From Lysobacter_K koreensis (lineage in GTDB: Bacteria > Pseudomonadota > Gammaproteobacteria > Xanthomonadales > Xanthomonadaceae): a stretch of DNA of 64,000 nucleotides. Positions within the stretch are counted from its first letter, which is position 1; each line of letters begins with the position of its first letter. A program made the translations under genes and the position numbers. A model generated the notes under the pieces. That model did not search any database and was not told where the DNA came from. It worked only from the letters and a program-made list of their open reading frames with translations. Positions 34,561 to 44,134 of this stretch are shown one piece after another. The stretch spans positions 248,001 to 312,000 of the forward strand of contig NZ_JBHTIH010000003.1 in NCBI RefSeq assembly GCF_042677045.1, in the 5' to 3' direction.

Positions 34561-37500
34561 CTACGCGTCCCGCCCCAGCCAGTGCGCCATCGGCGCCGGC
34601 CGTCCGAGCAGGAAGCCCTGGCCGTACTCGCAGCCCAGGGCGGCCAGCGCGTCGCGCTGCTGCTGGGTCTCGATGCCCTCGGCCACCACGCCCAGGCCGA
34701 GCGCGCCGGCCAGTGCGAGGATCGCGGCCACGACCGAGGTGTGGTTCTCCTCGCCCTGGCTGCCCAGCGCGACCACGAACGAGCGGTCGATCTTCAGCTT
34801 CTTCATCGGGAACGAATGCAGGTAGCTGAGCGAGGAGTAGCCGGTGCCGAAATCGTCCAGCGCGGCGCCGATGCCGGCGGCCTGCAATCGCGCGAGGGTC
34901 GCGCGCATGCATTCCGGGTCATCCAGCAGCGAACCTTCGGTGATCTCGATCAGCAGGCGGGTCGGGCTCAGCCCCGTGCGCGCCAGCATGTCGATCAGGC
35001 GCGTGTCGAAGTCGGCATGGCGCAGGTGCCGCGGGGACACGTTGATCGTCAGGTAGGTGTCGACGCGGTCGAGCCTGGCGGCACGTTCGCAGCTGAGCTC
35101 GAACATGCGCCAGTCGATAGCCTCGATCACGCCGCAGTCCTCGGCGACCTGGAGGAATTCCGGCGGGCCGAGCACGCCGCGGGTGGGGTGGTTCCAGCGC
35201 AGCAGGGCTTCGTAGCCGACCAGTTCGTCGCTGGCCAGCCGCAGGATCGGCTGGAAGTACGGCTCGAACTGGTCGTGCTCCAGCGCATCGCGCAGCTCGC
35301 CCTCCAAGGCCAGCACGTCGATGGCCTCACGCTGCAGCGAGGCGTCGAACAACACGAAGCATTTGCGCCCGAGCGATTTTGCGCGGTACAGCGCGGTGTC
35401 CGCATCGCGCACCAGTTCGTCGGCGAGGCCATAGCGCGCGTCGGCCACCGCGATGCCGACGCTGCCTGAGACGGCCAGCACCTTGCCGGCCACCTGCAAT
35501 GGCCGGTCGAGCAGGTCGAGCACCCGCTGCGCGACCTTGATCGCGGTGGCGGGGCCGTCGACGTCCTCGAGCAGGATGACGAATTCGTCGCCCGACAGGC
35601 GCGCCACTAGGTCGGGTTCGCGCACGCACGCCTGTAGGCGGACCGCGACTTCCTTGAGCACCTCGTCGCCGGCGAGATGGCCGAGGCTGTCGTTGATGAC
35701 CTTGAAGCGGTCGACATCGAGGTAGAGCAGCGCGCATTTTCGCTGCGGCTCGTGCCCGAGCCGTGCCAGCACGTGGTTGAGCCGGCTGCGCAGGTAGCCG
35801 CGGTTCGGCAGCCCGGTCAGGGTGTCGTGCATGACCTCGTGCTTGAGCCGCTCCTGGATGCGTTCGCGTTCGCCGATCTCCTGGCGCAGTTCGTGGGTGC
35901 GCGCCTGCACCCGCTCCTCGAGCTGGGCAAAGGCCTCCTGCTGAACGCGTGCGGTGCGGCGGCGATGCAGGCTGTTGGCGATCTGCGAGGCGACGAAGCC
36001 GAGCAGCTCCTGGTCGGCCGGCCCGTACAGCACCGATGGGTCGTAACTCTGCACCGCGACCAGCCCCACCGCCTCGCCGCCGAATATCAGCGGTACCCCG
36101 AGCCAGCACTCCGCCAACGCTCCCACCGTGTACAGGTCGACTTCGCCGCGAGCGGCGAGCTCGCGCACCTCCTCGGTCCGCAGCAGCGACTGACCGTGTC
36201 GCAACACGTACTCGCTCAGGCCGTGCGCAACCGGACGCGTCGCGAAGTCCTCGCCGCTGTCGTCGACGGCGTACGGGTACTCCAGCGATGCGCGGTCGGA
36301 GGAGAGCAGGGCGATGAAGAAATTGCGGGCGTTGGTCAGTTCACCGACCACCTCGTGGATGCTGCGATAGAACGCTTCTTCGTCGATGTCGGCCGTGGCC
36401 AGTTGCGCGATCTGGAACAGCGCGGCCTGCAGCCGCTGCGCGCGCTCGCGCTCGATGATTTCCTGATGCAGGCCCAGGTTGGCCTCGGCCAGTTCCAGCG
36501 TGCGCTGGCGGACGCTGCGCTCGAGGTCGTCCTGGGTCCGCTTGCGCTCCAGCGCGGTGAGGATGTGGCTGCCGACGAACTCCAGCAGCGCCTGGTCCGC
36601 GGCCGAATAGACGATGCCGGGCTGGTAGCTCTGCACCACGATCGCGCCTTCGACCACACCGTCGCGCACCATCGGCACGCCGAGCCAGTCGAAGCTGTCG
36701 GTGCCGATCGAGCGCAGTGGCCCGGAGACCTGCCGGCGCAGCTGCGCGTCGCTGCCGCGCAGCGGCTTGCCGTCGCGCAGCAGGTACCAGGTCAGCGTGC
36801 CCTCGCGCCGGCTCAAGGGCTCATCGCTCGGCACCTCGTCCTCGACGTCGACGAAGTACAGGAAGCGGATCAGGTCGTTCTGCGCGTCGAGCCGCACGAT
36901 GAAGCAGTTCTCGGCATACATCAGGGTGCCGACGATGGCGTGGATGCCCTTGAGCAGGTCGGGCTCGGCCAGGTTGGAGCCGGCCAGGTCGGAGATCGCG
37001 AACAACGCGCGCTGCACGAGTTCCGAATGCTCCAGCCGCGCCATCGTCCCGTGCAGTTCGGCGATCTCCAGCGCGCTGCGCAGGCGCTGGTCGGCCACCT
37101 GCAGCCGGTCGGCGGCCAGTTCGAGCATCGCTTGCGGGCTTTGGCGCGGCTCCAGTTCCATCAGCACCGCCGCGCCGCTGCGCCGCAACGGGATCGCCAG
37201 CCGCGTCCGGTGACCAGCCACCAGCCGCGGCATGTCGGTGTCCAGGGCCTCGCGGGCCAGGTCCAGGTCGGCGGCGATGTCGTCGCTGTCGATCGGCTGC
37301 GCGGGTTCGCTCCACGCGGAGTCGGCGTCGTCCAGTGCCCACAGCACGCGCACCCCGCGACAGCCGGGAAGCGTGCGCATCGCCTCGGCGGTGGCCAGCG
37401 CGACCGCTCGCGGCGTCGCGGCCTCCAGCAATGGCGCCAGCCACGCCAGCGGCGAGGCGGCGAGCGGCAGCAAAGCGTCGGTGCGTACTGGCGTGAGCAT
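34561..37500 (-). CDS. tandem GAF - GGDEF - EAL c-di-GMP turnover protein
   Basis: About 979 residues, soluble. A divergent N-terminal region (1-160), two GAF domains (about 165-315 and 358-512) separated by coiled coil (RTQDDLERSVRQRTLELAE), then GGDEF (about 555-720) with SGDEF at 636-640, then EAL (about 735-970) with EAL at 764-766 (YEALLRW), DDFGTGYSSLSYL and EGIETQQQRD. The Ser in SGDEF is tolerated in some active cyclases. The ATG at 37500 is preceded by GAGAGG at 12 nt. A perfect sigma28 consensus lies 120 bp upstream, which ties it to flagellar gene expression. Confidence 0.92.
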   Translation of the reverse strand: MLTPVRTDALLPLAASPLAWLAPLLEAATPRAVALATAEAMRTLPGCRGVRVLWALDDADSAWSEPAQPIDSDDIAADLDLAREALDTDMPRLVAGHRTRLAIPLRRSGAAVLMELEPRQSPQAMLELAADRLQVADQRLRSALEIAELHGTMARLEHSELVQRALFAISDLAGSNLAEPDLLKGIHAIVGTLMYAENCFIVRLDAQNDLIRFLYFVDVEDEVPSDEPLSRREGTLTWYLLRDGKPLRGSDAQLRRQVSGPLRSIGTDSFDWLGVPMVRDGVVEGAIVVQSYQPGIVYSAADQALLEFVGSHILTALERKRTQDDLERSVRQRTLELAEANLGLHQEIIERERAQRLQAALFQIAQLATADIDEEAFYRSIHEVVGELTNARNFFIALLSSDRASLEYPYAVDDSGEDFATRPVAHGLSEYVLRHGQSLLRTEEVRELAARGEVDLYTVGALAECWLGVPLIFGGEAVGLVAVQSYDPSVLYGPADQELLGFVASQIANSLHRRRTARVQQEAFAQLEERVQARTHELRQEIGERERIQERLKHEVMHDTLTGLPNRGYLRSRLNHVLARLGHEPQRKCALLYLDVDRFKVINDSLGHLAGDEVLKEVAVRLQACVREPDLVARLSGDEFVILLEDVDGPATAIKVAQRVLDLLDRPLQVAGKVLAVSGSVGIAVADARYGLADELVRDADTALYRAKSLGRKCFVLFDASLQREAIDVLALEGELRDALEHDQFEPYFQPILRLASDELVGYEALLRWNHPTRGVLGPPEFLQVAEDCGVIEAIDWRMFELSCERAARLDRVDTYLTINVSPRHLRHADFDTRLIDMLARTGLSPTRLLIEITEGSLLDDPECMRATLARLQAAGIGAALDDFGTGYSSLSYLHSFPMKKLKIDRSFVVALGSQGEENHTSVVAAILALAGALGLGVVAEGIETQQQRDALAALGCEYGQGFLLGRPAPMAHWLGRDA

Positions 37501-37627
37501 GGGGCCGAGCACCCTCTCTTTCCGGTTTGGTATCCATCCCGCACCCCGTTGCCCGAGGCACGGACCCGGCGCGAGCAGCATCCGCAACCGGCATCTGCTG
37601 TTGTCGCGCGGGCAGGGGTTATTCCTG

Positions 37628-37654
37628 TTATCGGCCGCTGCTGGCTGGGCTTTA
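37628..37654 (-). promoter_or_regulatory. perfect sigma28 consensus before the GAF-GGDEF-EAL gene
   Basis: TAAA, exactly 15 bp, GCCGATAA on the minus strand. The implied start near 37619 leaves about 120 nt of leader. The rest of the 353-bp gap (37501-37853) holds only the hairpin at 37814. Confidence 0.9.
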
Positions 37655-37813
37655 CCGCACCAGCGTGTTGTCGCAGCAGGTGCCGCGATACGCGTGCCGA
37701 CCCGGAACTCCCGCACGTGCGTGGGGGAGTCGATGCGCGATGCCGTGCGGCGATCGGCGGATCAGCGGTGTTCGGGCGCGACGCTGTCGTCGCGCGCGGG
37801 AGTTCGGTCGCAC

Positions 37814-37838
37814 GCCGGGCATCGCGGGGATGCCCGGC
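37814..37838 (-). terminator. stem-loop after the 757-aa chemoreceptor
   Basis: Stem GCCGGGCATC / GATGCCCGGC with a 5-nt loop, 16 nt past the receptor stop on the minus strand. No T-run follows, so it may be a 3'-end stabiliser or Rho-linked end. Confidence 0.4.
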
Positions 37839-37853
37839 GGCGGGTTTCTGCGG

Positions 37854-40127
37854 TTAGAACTCCTGCCAGTTCTGGTCCGCGCTGCCGTTGGTGCCGGACT
37901 TGCGTGGGGTGGCGGCCGCGCGTTTCGGGGCGGGTTTGCCGGCGATTGGCTTGCGCGCCGCTGCCGCCATCTCGATCACGCTGGAGCGCGGTGCGGCCGC
38001 TGCCGGGACAAACGCGTCGGTGCGGCTGTCGCGTCCGGCTTCCAGCCGGAACACCGCGACCGTCTGCACCAGCTGTTCGGACTGCTGCTCCAGGCTGCGC
38101 GCGGCGGCGGTGGCTTCCTCGACCAGCGCGGCGTTCTGCTGGGTGGTCTCGTCCATCGAGGTGATCGCCTGGTTGACCTGCTCGATGCCCGCGCTTTGTT
38201 CCTGCGAGGCGGCCGAGATGTCGGCGATGATGTCGGTGACCCGCTTCACGCTGGTCACGATCTCGCCCATGGTCTTGCCGGCCTGGTCGACCAGCGCGTT
38301 GCCCTGTTCGACCTTCTCCACCGAGTCGGTGATCAGCTGCTTGATCTCCTTGGCCGCGCCGGCCGAACGCTGCGCGAGCGAGCGCACCTCGGCGGCCACG
38401 ACCGCGAAACCGCGGCCCTGCTCGCCGGCGCGCGCGGCTTCCACCGCCGCATTCAACGCCAGGATGTTGGTCTGGAACGCGATGCCGTCGATCACGCCGA
38501 TGATGTCGACGATCTTGCGCGACGAGGTGTTGATCGCGCTCATGGTCTCGACCACCTTGCCGACCACGTCGCCGCCCTGCGAGGCGACGTCGACCGCGCC
38601 GATCGCGAGCTGGTTGGCCTGGCGGGCGTTGTCGGCGGTCGCGCGCACGGTCGAGGTGAGCTCTTCCATCGACGAGGCGGTTTCCTCCAGCGCGGCGGCC
38701 TGCTGCTCGGTGCGCTGCGACAGGTCGTTGTTGCCGGCGGCGATCTCGCCGGCGGCCGAGTTGATCGCGTCGCTGCCGATGCGGATCTGGCCGACGATGT
38801 CGGCGACCTTGTCGACGGTGCGGTTGGTGTCTTCGGCGACTTCGCCGAACTGGCCGGGCAGGGTGACGGTGATGCGCTGAGCGAGGTCACCGTCGGCAAC
38901 CGCCGCCATCAGCCGGCCGATTTCGCCCAGGCCGGTGTCGGCGCTGCCCATCAGCGTGTTCAGCCCTTGGACCATGTCGCGGTAGACGAACTCGAAGCGA
39001 TCGGCATCGCCACGCTGGCTGAAGTCACCCGCGACCGCGGCGTCGACCAGCAGCTTGATCTGGTCGTTGACGCCCAGCATCTGCGCCTTGAACGCGTCGG
39101 CAGCGGCAGTGATCTGCGCCTTCTGCCCGGGCAGCTTTTCCATGTCGCGCGACAGGTCGCCGCGGGCGTACTCGGTGATGATGGCGACCAGCTTGAACTT
39201 CACCGCGATGTGCGCGGCGACCAAGGCGTTGATCTCGCCGGCCATCTTGCCGTAGGCGCCCGGGAAACGGTCCGCATCGATGCGGAAGTCGATCGCGCCG
39301 GCATCGTGCTGGCGGGCGATCTCGCCCTGGGCGTCGGCGAACGACACCAGCCCGTCCTGCATGGTCTTCATCGACCGCAGCAGCTGCGCTACCTCGTCGC
39401 GGCCGCGCGCGTCGATGACCGTGTCCATCCGACCCTGCGCGATGGCATCGGCCGCGCGGGTTGCCTGGGTAAGCGGCATGACCAGGCTGCGGGCGATGAG
39501 ATACGCAAGCGTGCCCGCGATAGCAACGGCCAGAGCCGACAGCACCAGCAACAGGCTCCTGGCGCTTTCGAATTCGGCGTGCTCTGCGGCAAATTTCTCT
39601 TCCGTGGCCTTTTCCCGCGTGGCGATACGCTCATGCAGCACCGTCTGCCAGAGTTTCATGGCCGGTGCGGCCTGCGTCACCAGGAACTCCTGCGCCGCCG
39701 CGTTCTGGTTCTTGGTAGCCAGCGCGATGACCTGCTCGTTGAGCGGACGGCCGGTGTCGCGCACGGCGCGGGTCTTCTTGCGGATGGCTTGTTCGGCTTC
39801 GCTGGAGGGCAGCTCTTCCAGCTCGTCGGCGGCCTTCTTGTAGTCGGCACGCGCATCGGCGATCGCGCTCAGCTCATGCTGTTTCTGCGCTTCGTCGGTG
39901 ACCATGGTGAGATTGCGCATGGCGATGGCCAAGGCATTGTTGGCCTCCAGCATCTCGTTGAGATGCCCGATCTTGACGTTGTTGACGCCGACTTCATCCA
40001 TCTGTCCCTGGATCATGGTCAGGTTGTACAGCGCGATGGCGGCCATCGCCATCAGCAGCAGGATCACCAGGCCGAAGCCCGCGGCCAGGCGCATGCCGAC
40101 CTTGTAGCGTTGCAGTAGCGAAATCAT
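37854..40127 (-). CDS. methyl-accepting chemotaxis protein (757 aa, C-terminal NWQEF)
   Basis: Transmembrane receptor: TM1 about 13-33, a four-helix-type periplasmic domain of about 155 residues, TM2 about 190-212 (LLLVLSALAVAIAGTLAYLI), HAMP with further HAMP-like units, and a signalling hairpin nearly identical to that of the 895-aa receptor (FQTNILALNAAVEAARAGEQ). It ends DQNWQEF, the CheR-binding pentapeptide. The ATG at 40127 is preceded by AAGGG. A sigma28-type site is about 94-120 bp upstream. The ligand domain differs from the other receptor, so the two share a cytoplasmic part but sense different things. Confidence 0.95.
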   Translation of the reverse strand: MISLLQRYKVGMRLAAGFGLVILLLMAMAAIALYNLTMIQGQMDEVGVNNVKIGHLNEMLEANNALAIAMRNLTMVTDEAQKQHELSAIADARADYKKAADELEELPSSEAEQAIRKKTRAVRDTGRPLNEQVIALATKNQNAAAQEFLVTQAAPAMKLWQTVLHERIATREKATEEKFAAEHAEFESARSLLLVLSALAVAIAGTLAYLIARSLVMPLTQATRAADAIAQGRMDTVIDARGRDEVAQLLRSMKTMQDGLVSFADAQGEIARQHDAGAIDFRIDADRFPGAYGKMAGEINALVAAHIAVKFKLVAIITEYARGDLSRDMEKLPGQKAQITAAADAFKAQMLGVNDQIKLLVDAAVAGDFSQRGDADRFEFVYRDMVQGLNTLMGSADTGLGEIGRLMAAVADGDLAQRITVTLPGQFGEVAEDTNRTVDKVADIVGQIRIGSDAINSAAGEIAAGNNDLSQRTEQQAAALEETASSMEELTSTVRATADNARQANQLAIGAVDVASQGGDVVGKVVETMSAINTSSRKIVDIIGVIDGIAFQTNILALNAAVEAARAGEQGRGFAVVAAEVRSLAQRSAGAAKEIKQLITDSVEKVEQGNALVDQAGKTMGEIVTSVKRVTDIIADISAASQEQSAGIEQVNQAITSMDETTQQNAALVEEATAAARSLEQQSEQLVQTVAVFRLEAGRDSRTDAFVPAAAAPRSSVIEMAAAARKPIAGKPAPKRAAATPRKSGTNGSADQNWQEF

Positions 40128-40220
40128 GATCAATACCCTTTTTCTTGTTGGCTTTTCTTGGCTATTGGGAGGTTCTGTAGGGACATCGCGGCAAAAAGTG
40201 TGACTCGCAGCGTCGACCTG

Positions 40221-40247
40221 ATAACGGCGCAGGACGCGAGGACTTGA
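40221..40247 (-). promoter_or_regulatory. sigma28-type promoter of the 757-aa chemoreceptor
   Basis: TCAA, 15 bp, GCCGTTAT on the minus strand, with an implied start near 40212 (85 nt leader). The rest of the 482-bp gap (40248-40609) shows a GGCCGGTG/CACCGGCC stem at about 40556-40582 after the next gene's stop, and no other coding signal. Confidence 0.7.
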
Positions 40248-40609
40248 GTCGGCGGCGGGCGGTGTGTTAACGCGCGCGGACAGCGGCTGCGGTGATCGGC
40301 TGCGGCCTAAGACGCGCGCAGGCTTGCCGCGGGCGAATCGCACGCAATCGCGCGCGCGATGCCCGCGTGTTCCGGTTCTCGGAATACGGCCGATCTGGAC
40401 GATGAAATGGGGCGGCCAGAAAATGGCCGCGGGCGCGTGAAAGCGCAGGGCAGGGCCGCGTGTACACCACGGCAGGGGTGTTGCTGGATCTGGTGCTGGG
40501 GGTCCGCCGCTGGATCGCGGGCTTACCGGGCAGCGGAACACGGCAACGGCCAGAGGCCGGTGAGCGCGAGGCGCCCACCGGCCACGGATCGCGGTGGCAA
40601 GGAGCTAAC

Positions 40610-41092
40610 TCAGGATTTCTTTTCCGGCATCGCCGAGGAGTGGTGGCTGGTGATCAGCCAGCGCGCGCCATCCCAGTGATAGGTGTAGCTGTAGCGCGCG
40701 CTGACGGTGACGCCGGTCTTGGCGAACGTGAACGAGTACAGGCCCGCGTCGAACGCCGTGTTGCAGTCGATCTGGATGAAGCGCTGGTCGATCTTGCCCG
40801 ACGGCCGGTTCTCGACGAAGTGGTGGAAGTAGTCTTCCTTCTCCGCGACGGTGAGACGCGGCTTGTTGGACACGGTGGGCAGCAGGATCGACCGCTGCGC
40901 GTAATGGGCGACGATCTTGTGCACGTCGCCGGTCTGCAGGTCCTGGTTCCACTGCTCGAACAACGAGGCGATTTCCTGCTCGGTGACGGCTTTGCAGCTT
41001 TCGCTGCGCGGTGCCGCAAGCGCGCCGGCGTAGGCGGTGCCGGTGGTGATGAGTGCGCAACCGGTCAAGGCGAGCAGGGCAAGTGTCTTCAT
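40610..41092 (-). CDS. secreted SgcJ/EcaC-like (NTF2-fold) protein
   Basis: A 160-residue protein with a signal peptide (cleavage near TAYAG, residue 23) and one SnoaL/NTF2-like domain: EIASLFEQWNQDLQTGDVHKIVAHYA, then SILLPTVSN, then YHWDGARWLITSHHSS. Similar domains are found in the SgcJ/EcaC and CaMKII-association families, often with no known enzyme activity. Two cysteines (mature part) could form a disulphide. It sits between cheW and a receptor on the same strand; a link to chemotaxis is only suggested by position. Confidence 0.78.
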   Translation of the reverse strand: MKTLALLALTGCALITTGTAYAGALAAPRSESCKAVTEQEIASLFEQWNQDLQTGDVHKIVAHYAQRSILLPTVSNKPRLTVAEKEDYFHHFVENRPSGKIDQRFIQIDCNTAFDAGLYSFTFAKTGVTVSARYSYTYHWDGARWLITSHHSSAMPEKKS

Positions 41093-41143
41093 TGGGTATC
41101 GCCTCTGGATGCAGGTTGGGGAACGTGGACTGCTACAACGGTT

Positions 41144-41671
41144 TTAGTGCGCGGCTTGCGGCACCACCAGTCCCATCTCGGCGCTGGCCATCAGCCGTTC
41201 GATGTCGAGCAGGATCAGCATCCGCTCGTCGAGCGTGCCGATGCCGGTCAGGAACTGGCTGTCGATGGTCGCGCCCAGTTCGGGCACCGCGCGGATCTGC
41301 TCGCCGCCCAGGCGCACCACGTCGGAGACGCTGTCGACGACCATGCCGACCACGCGGTCGGCGACGCTGAGCACGATCATCACGGTCAGCTCGTTGTATT
41401 CGGCATGGGCCAGGCGGAACTTCAGGCGCATGTCGACCACCGGCACGATGGTGCCGCGCAGGTTGATCACGCCCTTGATGTAGTCGGGTGCGTCGGGCAG
41501 GCGGGTGACCGCGTCGTAGCTGCGGATCTCCTGCACCTTGAGGATGTCGACGCCGTATTCCTCTTCGCCCAGGGCGAAGGTCAGGTACTCGTCGCTGGCG
41601 TCGTCGGCGCGCAGCGTGGCGGCCGAGCTGGAGGCGTGGGTGGCGCGGGCGGATGGGGCAACGTGCGACAT
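41144..41671 (-). CDS. cheW: chemotaxis coupling protein CheW
   Basis: Links chemoreceptors to the CheA kinase. 175 residues: a variable N-terminus of about 25 residues, then the CheW fold with YLTFALGEEEYGVDILKVQEI, the receptor-binding GVINLRGTIVPVVDMRLKF, and VGMVVDSVSDVV. It lies 72 bp past cheA on the same strand. In-frame ATG at 41671. The N-terminal extension (SHVAPSARATHASSSAATL) is low-complexity. Confidence 0.95.
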   Translation of the reverse strand: MSHVAPSARATHASSSAATLRADDASDEYLTFALGEEEYGVDILKVQEIRSYDAVTRLPDAPDYIKGVINLRGTIVPVVDMRLKFRLAHAEYNELTVMIVLSVADRVVGMVVDSVSDVVRLGGEQIRAVPELGATIDSQFLTGIGTLDERMLILLDIERLMASAEMGLVVPQAAH

Positions 41672-41743
41672 GGGACGGAGTCCTTGGAAGTGGGAACGAA
41701 GCGTTCGGTGCGTTGCAGTCGCGTGGCAGCCGGCCGGTAGCCG

Positions 41744-43741
41744 TCAGGCCGCTTCCGGCAGCCGGGTGGTGTGGGCGAGGCCGGCGGCATCGACGATCAG
41801 CGCGACCCGGCCGTCGCCGAGGATCGTCGCGCCGGACACGCCAGCCACGCGGCGGTAGTTGCTTTCCAGGTTCTTGACCACGACCTGCTGCTGGCCGAGC
41901 AGTTCGTCGACCTCCAGCGCGAGGCGGCGGCCATCGCTTTCCACCACCACCGCGATCGGGGTCGGCGGCTCGACGCCCGCGACGCGGGTGGCCGCGGGCA
42001 AGCCGTACTGTTCGGCCAGGTTGAGCAGCGGCAGGTAGTCGTCGCGCACGCGCAGCACGCGCGTGTCGCCGGCGATGGTGCGCACGTCCGCGGCGGCCGG
42101 CAGCAGCGATTCGACCACCATGCTCAGCGGCACGATGAACACCTCGTCGCCGACCGCGACCGACATGCCGTCGACGATCGCCAAGGTCAGCGGCAGGCGG
42201 ATCGACACGGTGGTGCCGTGGCCGGTGCGGCTGCGGATCTCGACCTGGCCGCCGAGTGCGGCGATGTTCTTCTTGACCACGTCCATGCCCACGCCGCGGC
42301 CGGACAGGTCGGTGAGGGCGTCGGCGGTGGAGAAGCCCGGCGCGAACACCAGCTCCCACACCTGCGCGTCGGTCGGGGTGTCGGGCATCGCGATGCCGCG
42401 CTCGGCGGCCTTGCGCAGGATGCGCTCGCGATCCAGGCCGCGGCCGTCGTCGGCGATCTCGATGACGATGGTGGCGCCCTGGTGCGCGGCGGTGAGGGTG
42501 ACCGTGCCGGCCTCGTCCTTGCCGGCGGCGCGGCGCTCGGCCGGGGTTTCCAGGCCGTGGTCGATCGCGTTGCGCACCAGGTGCACCAGCGGGTCGACGA
42601 TCTTCTCGATCACGCCCTTGTCCAGTTCGGTGGCTTCGCCACTGGTACGCAGGTTGACCTGCTTGTCGAGCCGGCTGGCGAGGTCGCGGACCATGCGCGG
42701 GAAGCGGCTGAAGGCGAACTCGACCGGCAGCATGCGCACGCCCATCACCGATTCCTGCAGGTCGCGGGTGTTGCGCTCCAGCTGCACCAGGCCCGACAGC
42801 AGGGCCTCGTTGGCGACCGGGTCGAGGGCCTCGGCGCGCTGTTGCAGCATCGCCTGGGTGATCACCAGCTCGCCGACCAGGTTGATCAGTGCGTCGACCT
42901 TGGCGATCGCGACGCGGATGGAATTGTCGGCATCGCTGGCGCGGCGGACGGGGGTAGCGATGTCGGCGGCGGCCGCACCGCTAGGCATGGACGCCGACGA
43001 CGCGGCATCCGCAGGCGCGATCTGAGCCGGGGCGATGGAAAGCTCGCACTCGCCCTCGACCCACGCGAATGCCTCGTCGATCGCCGCGCGCGGCACCGAG
43101 CCGGGCAGGGTCAGATCCCAGGCGAGGTAGGCCTCGACCGGATCCATGCGGTCGAACGCCGGCAGCCGCTCGTCCAGGCAGGTCACCCCGAGTTCGCCAT
43201 GGCTGGCCAGCTCGCGCAGGATCCGCAGCGGGTCGTTGCCGCTCATGAACATCGACGGCGCGGGCGCGAAGCCGATGCGCCAGTCGCTGGCCGCTGCCGG
43301 CGCGGCGGCGTCGACGCTTGCGGGCGCCGCGGCCGTGGCGCCGGCGGCTGCCAGCAAGCGGTCCAAGCCGGCGCGCGCGTGCGCCAGCGCGGCCTGGTCG
43401 ACCGCGCTGCCGTGTTCGCAGGCGGCCAGCAGCGCGCGCAGCACGTCGACGGCGACCAGCAGTGCGCCGACCGCGTCCGAGTCGAGCGTGCGGCGGCCGC
43501 CGCGGGCTTCGTCGAGCAGGGTTTCCAGCAGGTGGGTGAGGTCGGTGACGGCGGTGAAGCCGAACGTCGCCGCGCCGCCCTTGATCGAATGCGCGGCGCG
43601 GAAGATGACGTTGATCGTCTCGGCGTCGCCGGCGCCCCCGCCGTTACTGGACACTTCCAGAGCGAGCAGCCCGCTCTCCATCGCGTCCAGCCCTTCACGG
43701 CTCTCTTCGAAGAACGCGGCGTGGAAGCGGGTGATGTCCAT
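41744..43741 (-). CDS. cheA: chemotaxis histidine kinase CheA (second system)
   Basis: 665 residues. HPt domain with phosphorylated H51 in FRAAHSIKGGAATFGFT, an alanine-rich linker, a dimerisation/P2-like region, the P3 dimer helices (SIRVAIAKVDALINLVGELVI), ATPase with N-box HLVRNAIDHGLET and G-boxes (IADDGRGLD, GRGVGMDVVKKN), and a CheW-like P5 domain at the end. It follows a CheY-like regulator after 3 bp and precedes cheW. It is one of two CheA proteins in the window; the other sits beside cheY/cheZ. Confidence 0.96.
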   Translation of the reverse strand: MDITRFHAAFFEESREGLDAMESGLLALEVSSNGGGAGDAETINVIFRAAHSIKGGAATFGFTAVTDLTHLLETLLDEARGGRRTLDSDAVGALLVAVDVLRALLAACEHGSAVDQAALAHARAGLDRLLAAAGATAAAPASVDAAAPAAASDWRIGFAPAPSMFMSGNDPLRILRELASHGELGVTCLDERLPAFDRMDPVEAYLAWDLTLPGSVPRAAIDEAFAWVEGECELSIAPAQIAPADAASSASMPSGAAAADIATPVRRASDADNSIRVAIAKVDALINLVGELVITQAMLQQRAEALDPVANEALLSGLVQLERNTRDLQESVMGVRMLPVEFAFSRFPRMVRDLASRLDKQVNLRTSGEATELDKGVIEKIVDPLVHLVRNAIDHGLETPAERRAAGKDEAGTVTLTAAHQGATIVIEIADDGRGLDRERILRKAAERGIAMPDTPTDAQVWELVFAPGFSTADALTDLSGRGVGMDVVKKNIAALGGQVEIRSRTGHGTTVSIRLPLTLAIVDGMSVAVGDEVFIVPLSMVVESLLPAAADVRTIAGDTRVLRVRDDYLPLLNLAEQYGLPAATRVAGVEPPTPIAVVVESDGRRLALEVDELLGQQQVVVKNLESNYRRVAGVSGATILGDGRVALIVDAAGLAHTTRLPEAA

Positions 43742-43744
43742 GGC

Positions 43745-44110
43745 TCAGCCGAGCACTTTGCGGATGGTCGCGACCAGCTGGTCGGGGTCGAACGGCTTGA
43801 CCAGCCAGCCGGTCGCACCGGCGGCCTTGCCTTCCAGCTTCTTGTCGCCGCCGGACTCGGTGGTGAGCATCAGCATCGGGGTGAACTTGTAGGCCGGCAG
43901 CTGGCGCAGTTCGCGGATCAGGGTGATGCCGTCCATGCGCGGCATATTGACGTCGGTGACCACTGCGTCGAAGCGCTGGGTGCGCGCGATATCGAGCGCG
44001 GCCTGGCCGTCCTCGGCCTCGCGCACGTTGTAGCCGCCGGAGGTCAGCGCGAACGCGACCATCTGCCGCATGGAGGTGGAATCGTCGACGATCAGCAGTT
44101 GCGCGCTCAC
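43745..44110 (-). CDS. single-domain CheY-like response regulator
   Basis: 121 residues: DD at 9-10, phospho-acceptor D53 in VVTDVNMPRMDGI, T-T in MLMLTTESGGDK, and K in WLVKPFDPDQ. CheY class. It is in the second che group (STAS-RR-CheA-CheW), separate from the cheY next to cheZ. It may serve a different output or act as a phosphate sink. The start overlaps nothing; a 114-bp gap with two hairpins lies before it. Confidence 0.93.
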   Translation of the reverse strand: MSAQLLIVDDSTSMRQMVAFALTSGGYNVREAEDGQAALDIARTQRFDAVVTDVNMPRMDGITLIRELRQLPAYKFTPMLMLTTESGGDKKLEGKAAGATGWLVKPFDPDQLVATIRKVLG

Positions 44111-44134
44111 GCGGGCTCTCCGTTAAGAACACGG

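Noticed and set aside
41093..41146. sigma28 promoter before the SgcJ/EcaC-like gene (TAAA overlapping the cheW stop)
   Set aside because: The octamer 15 bp on is CACGTTCC, with only three matches to GCCGATAA.
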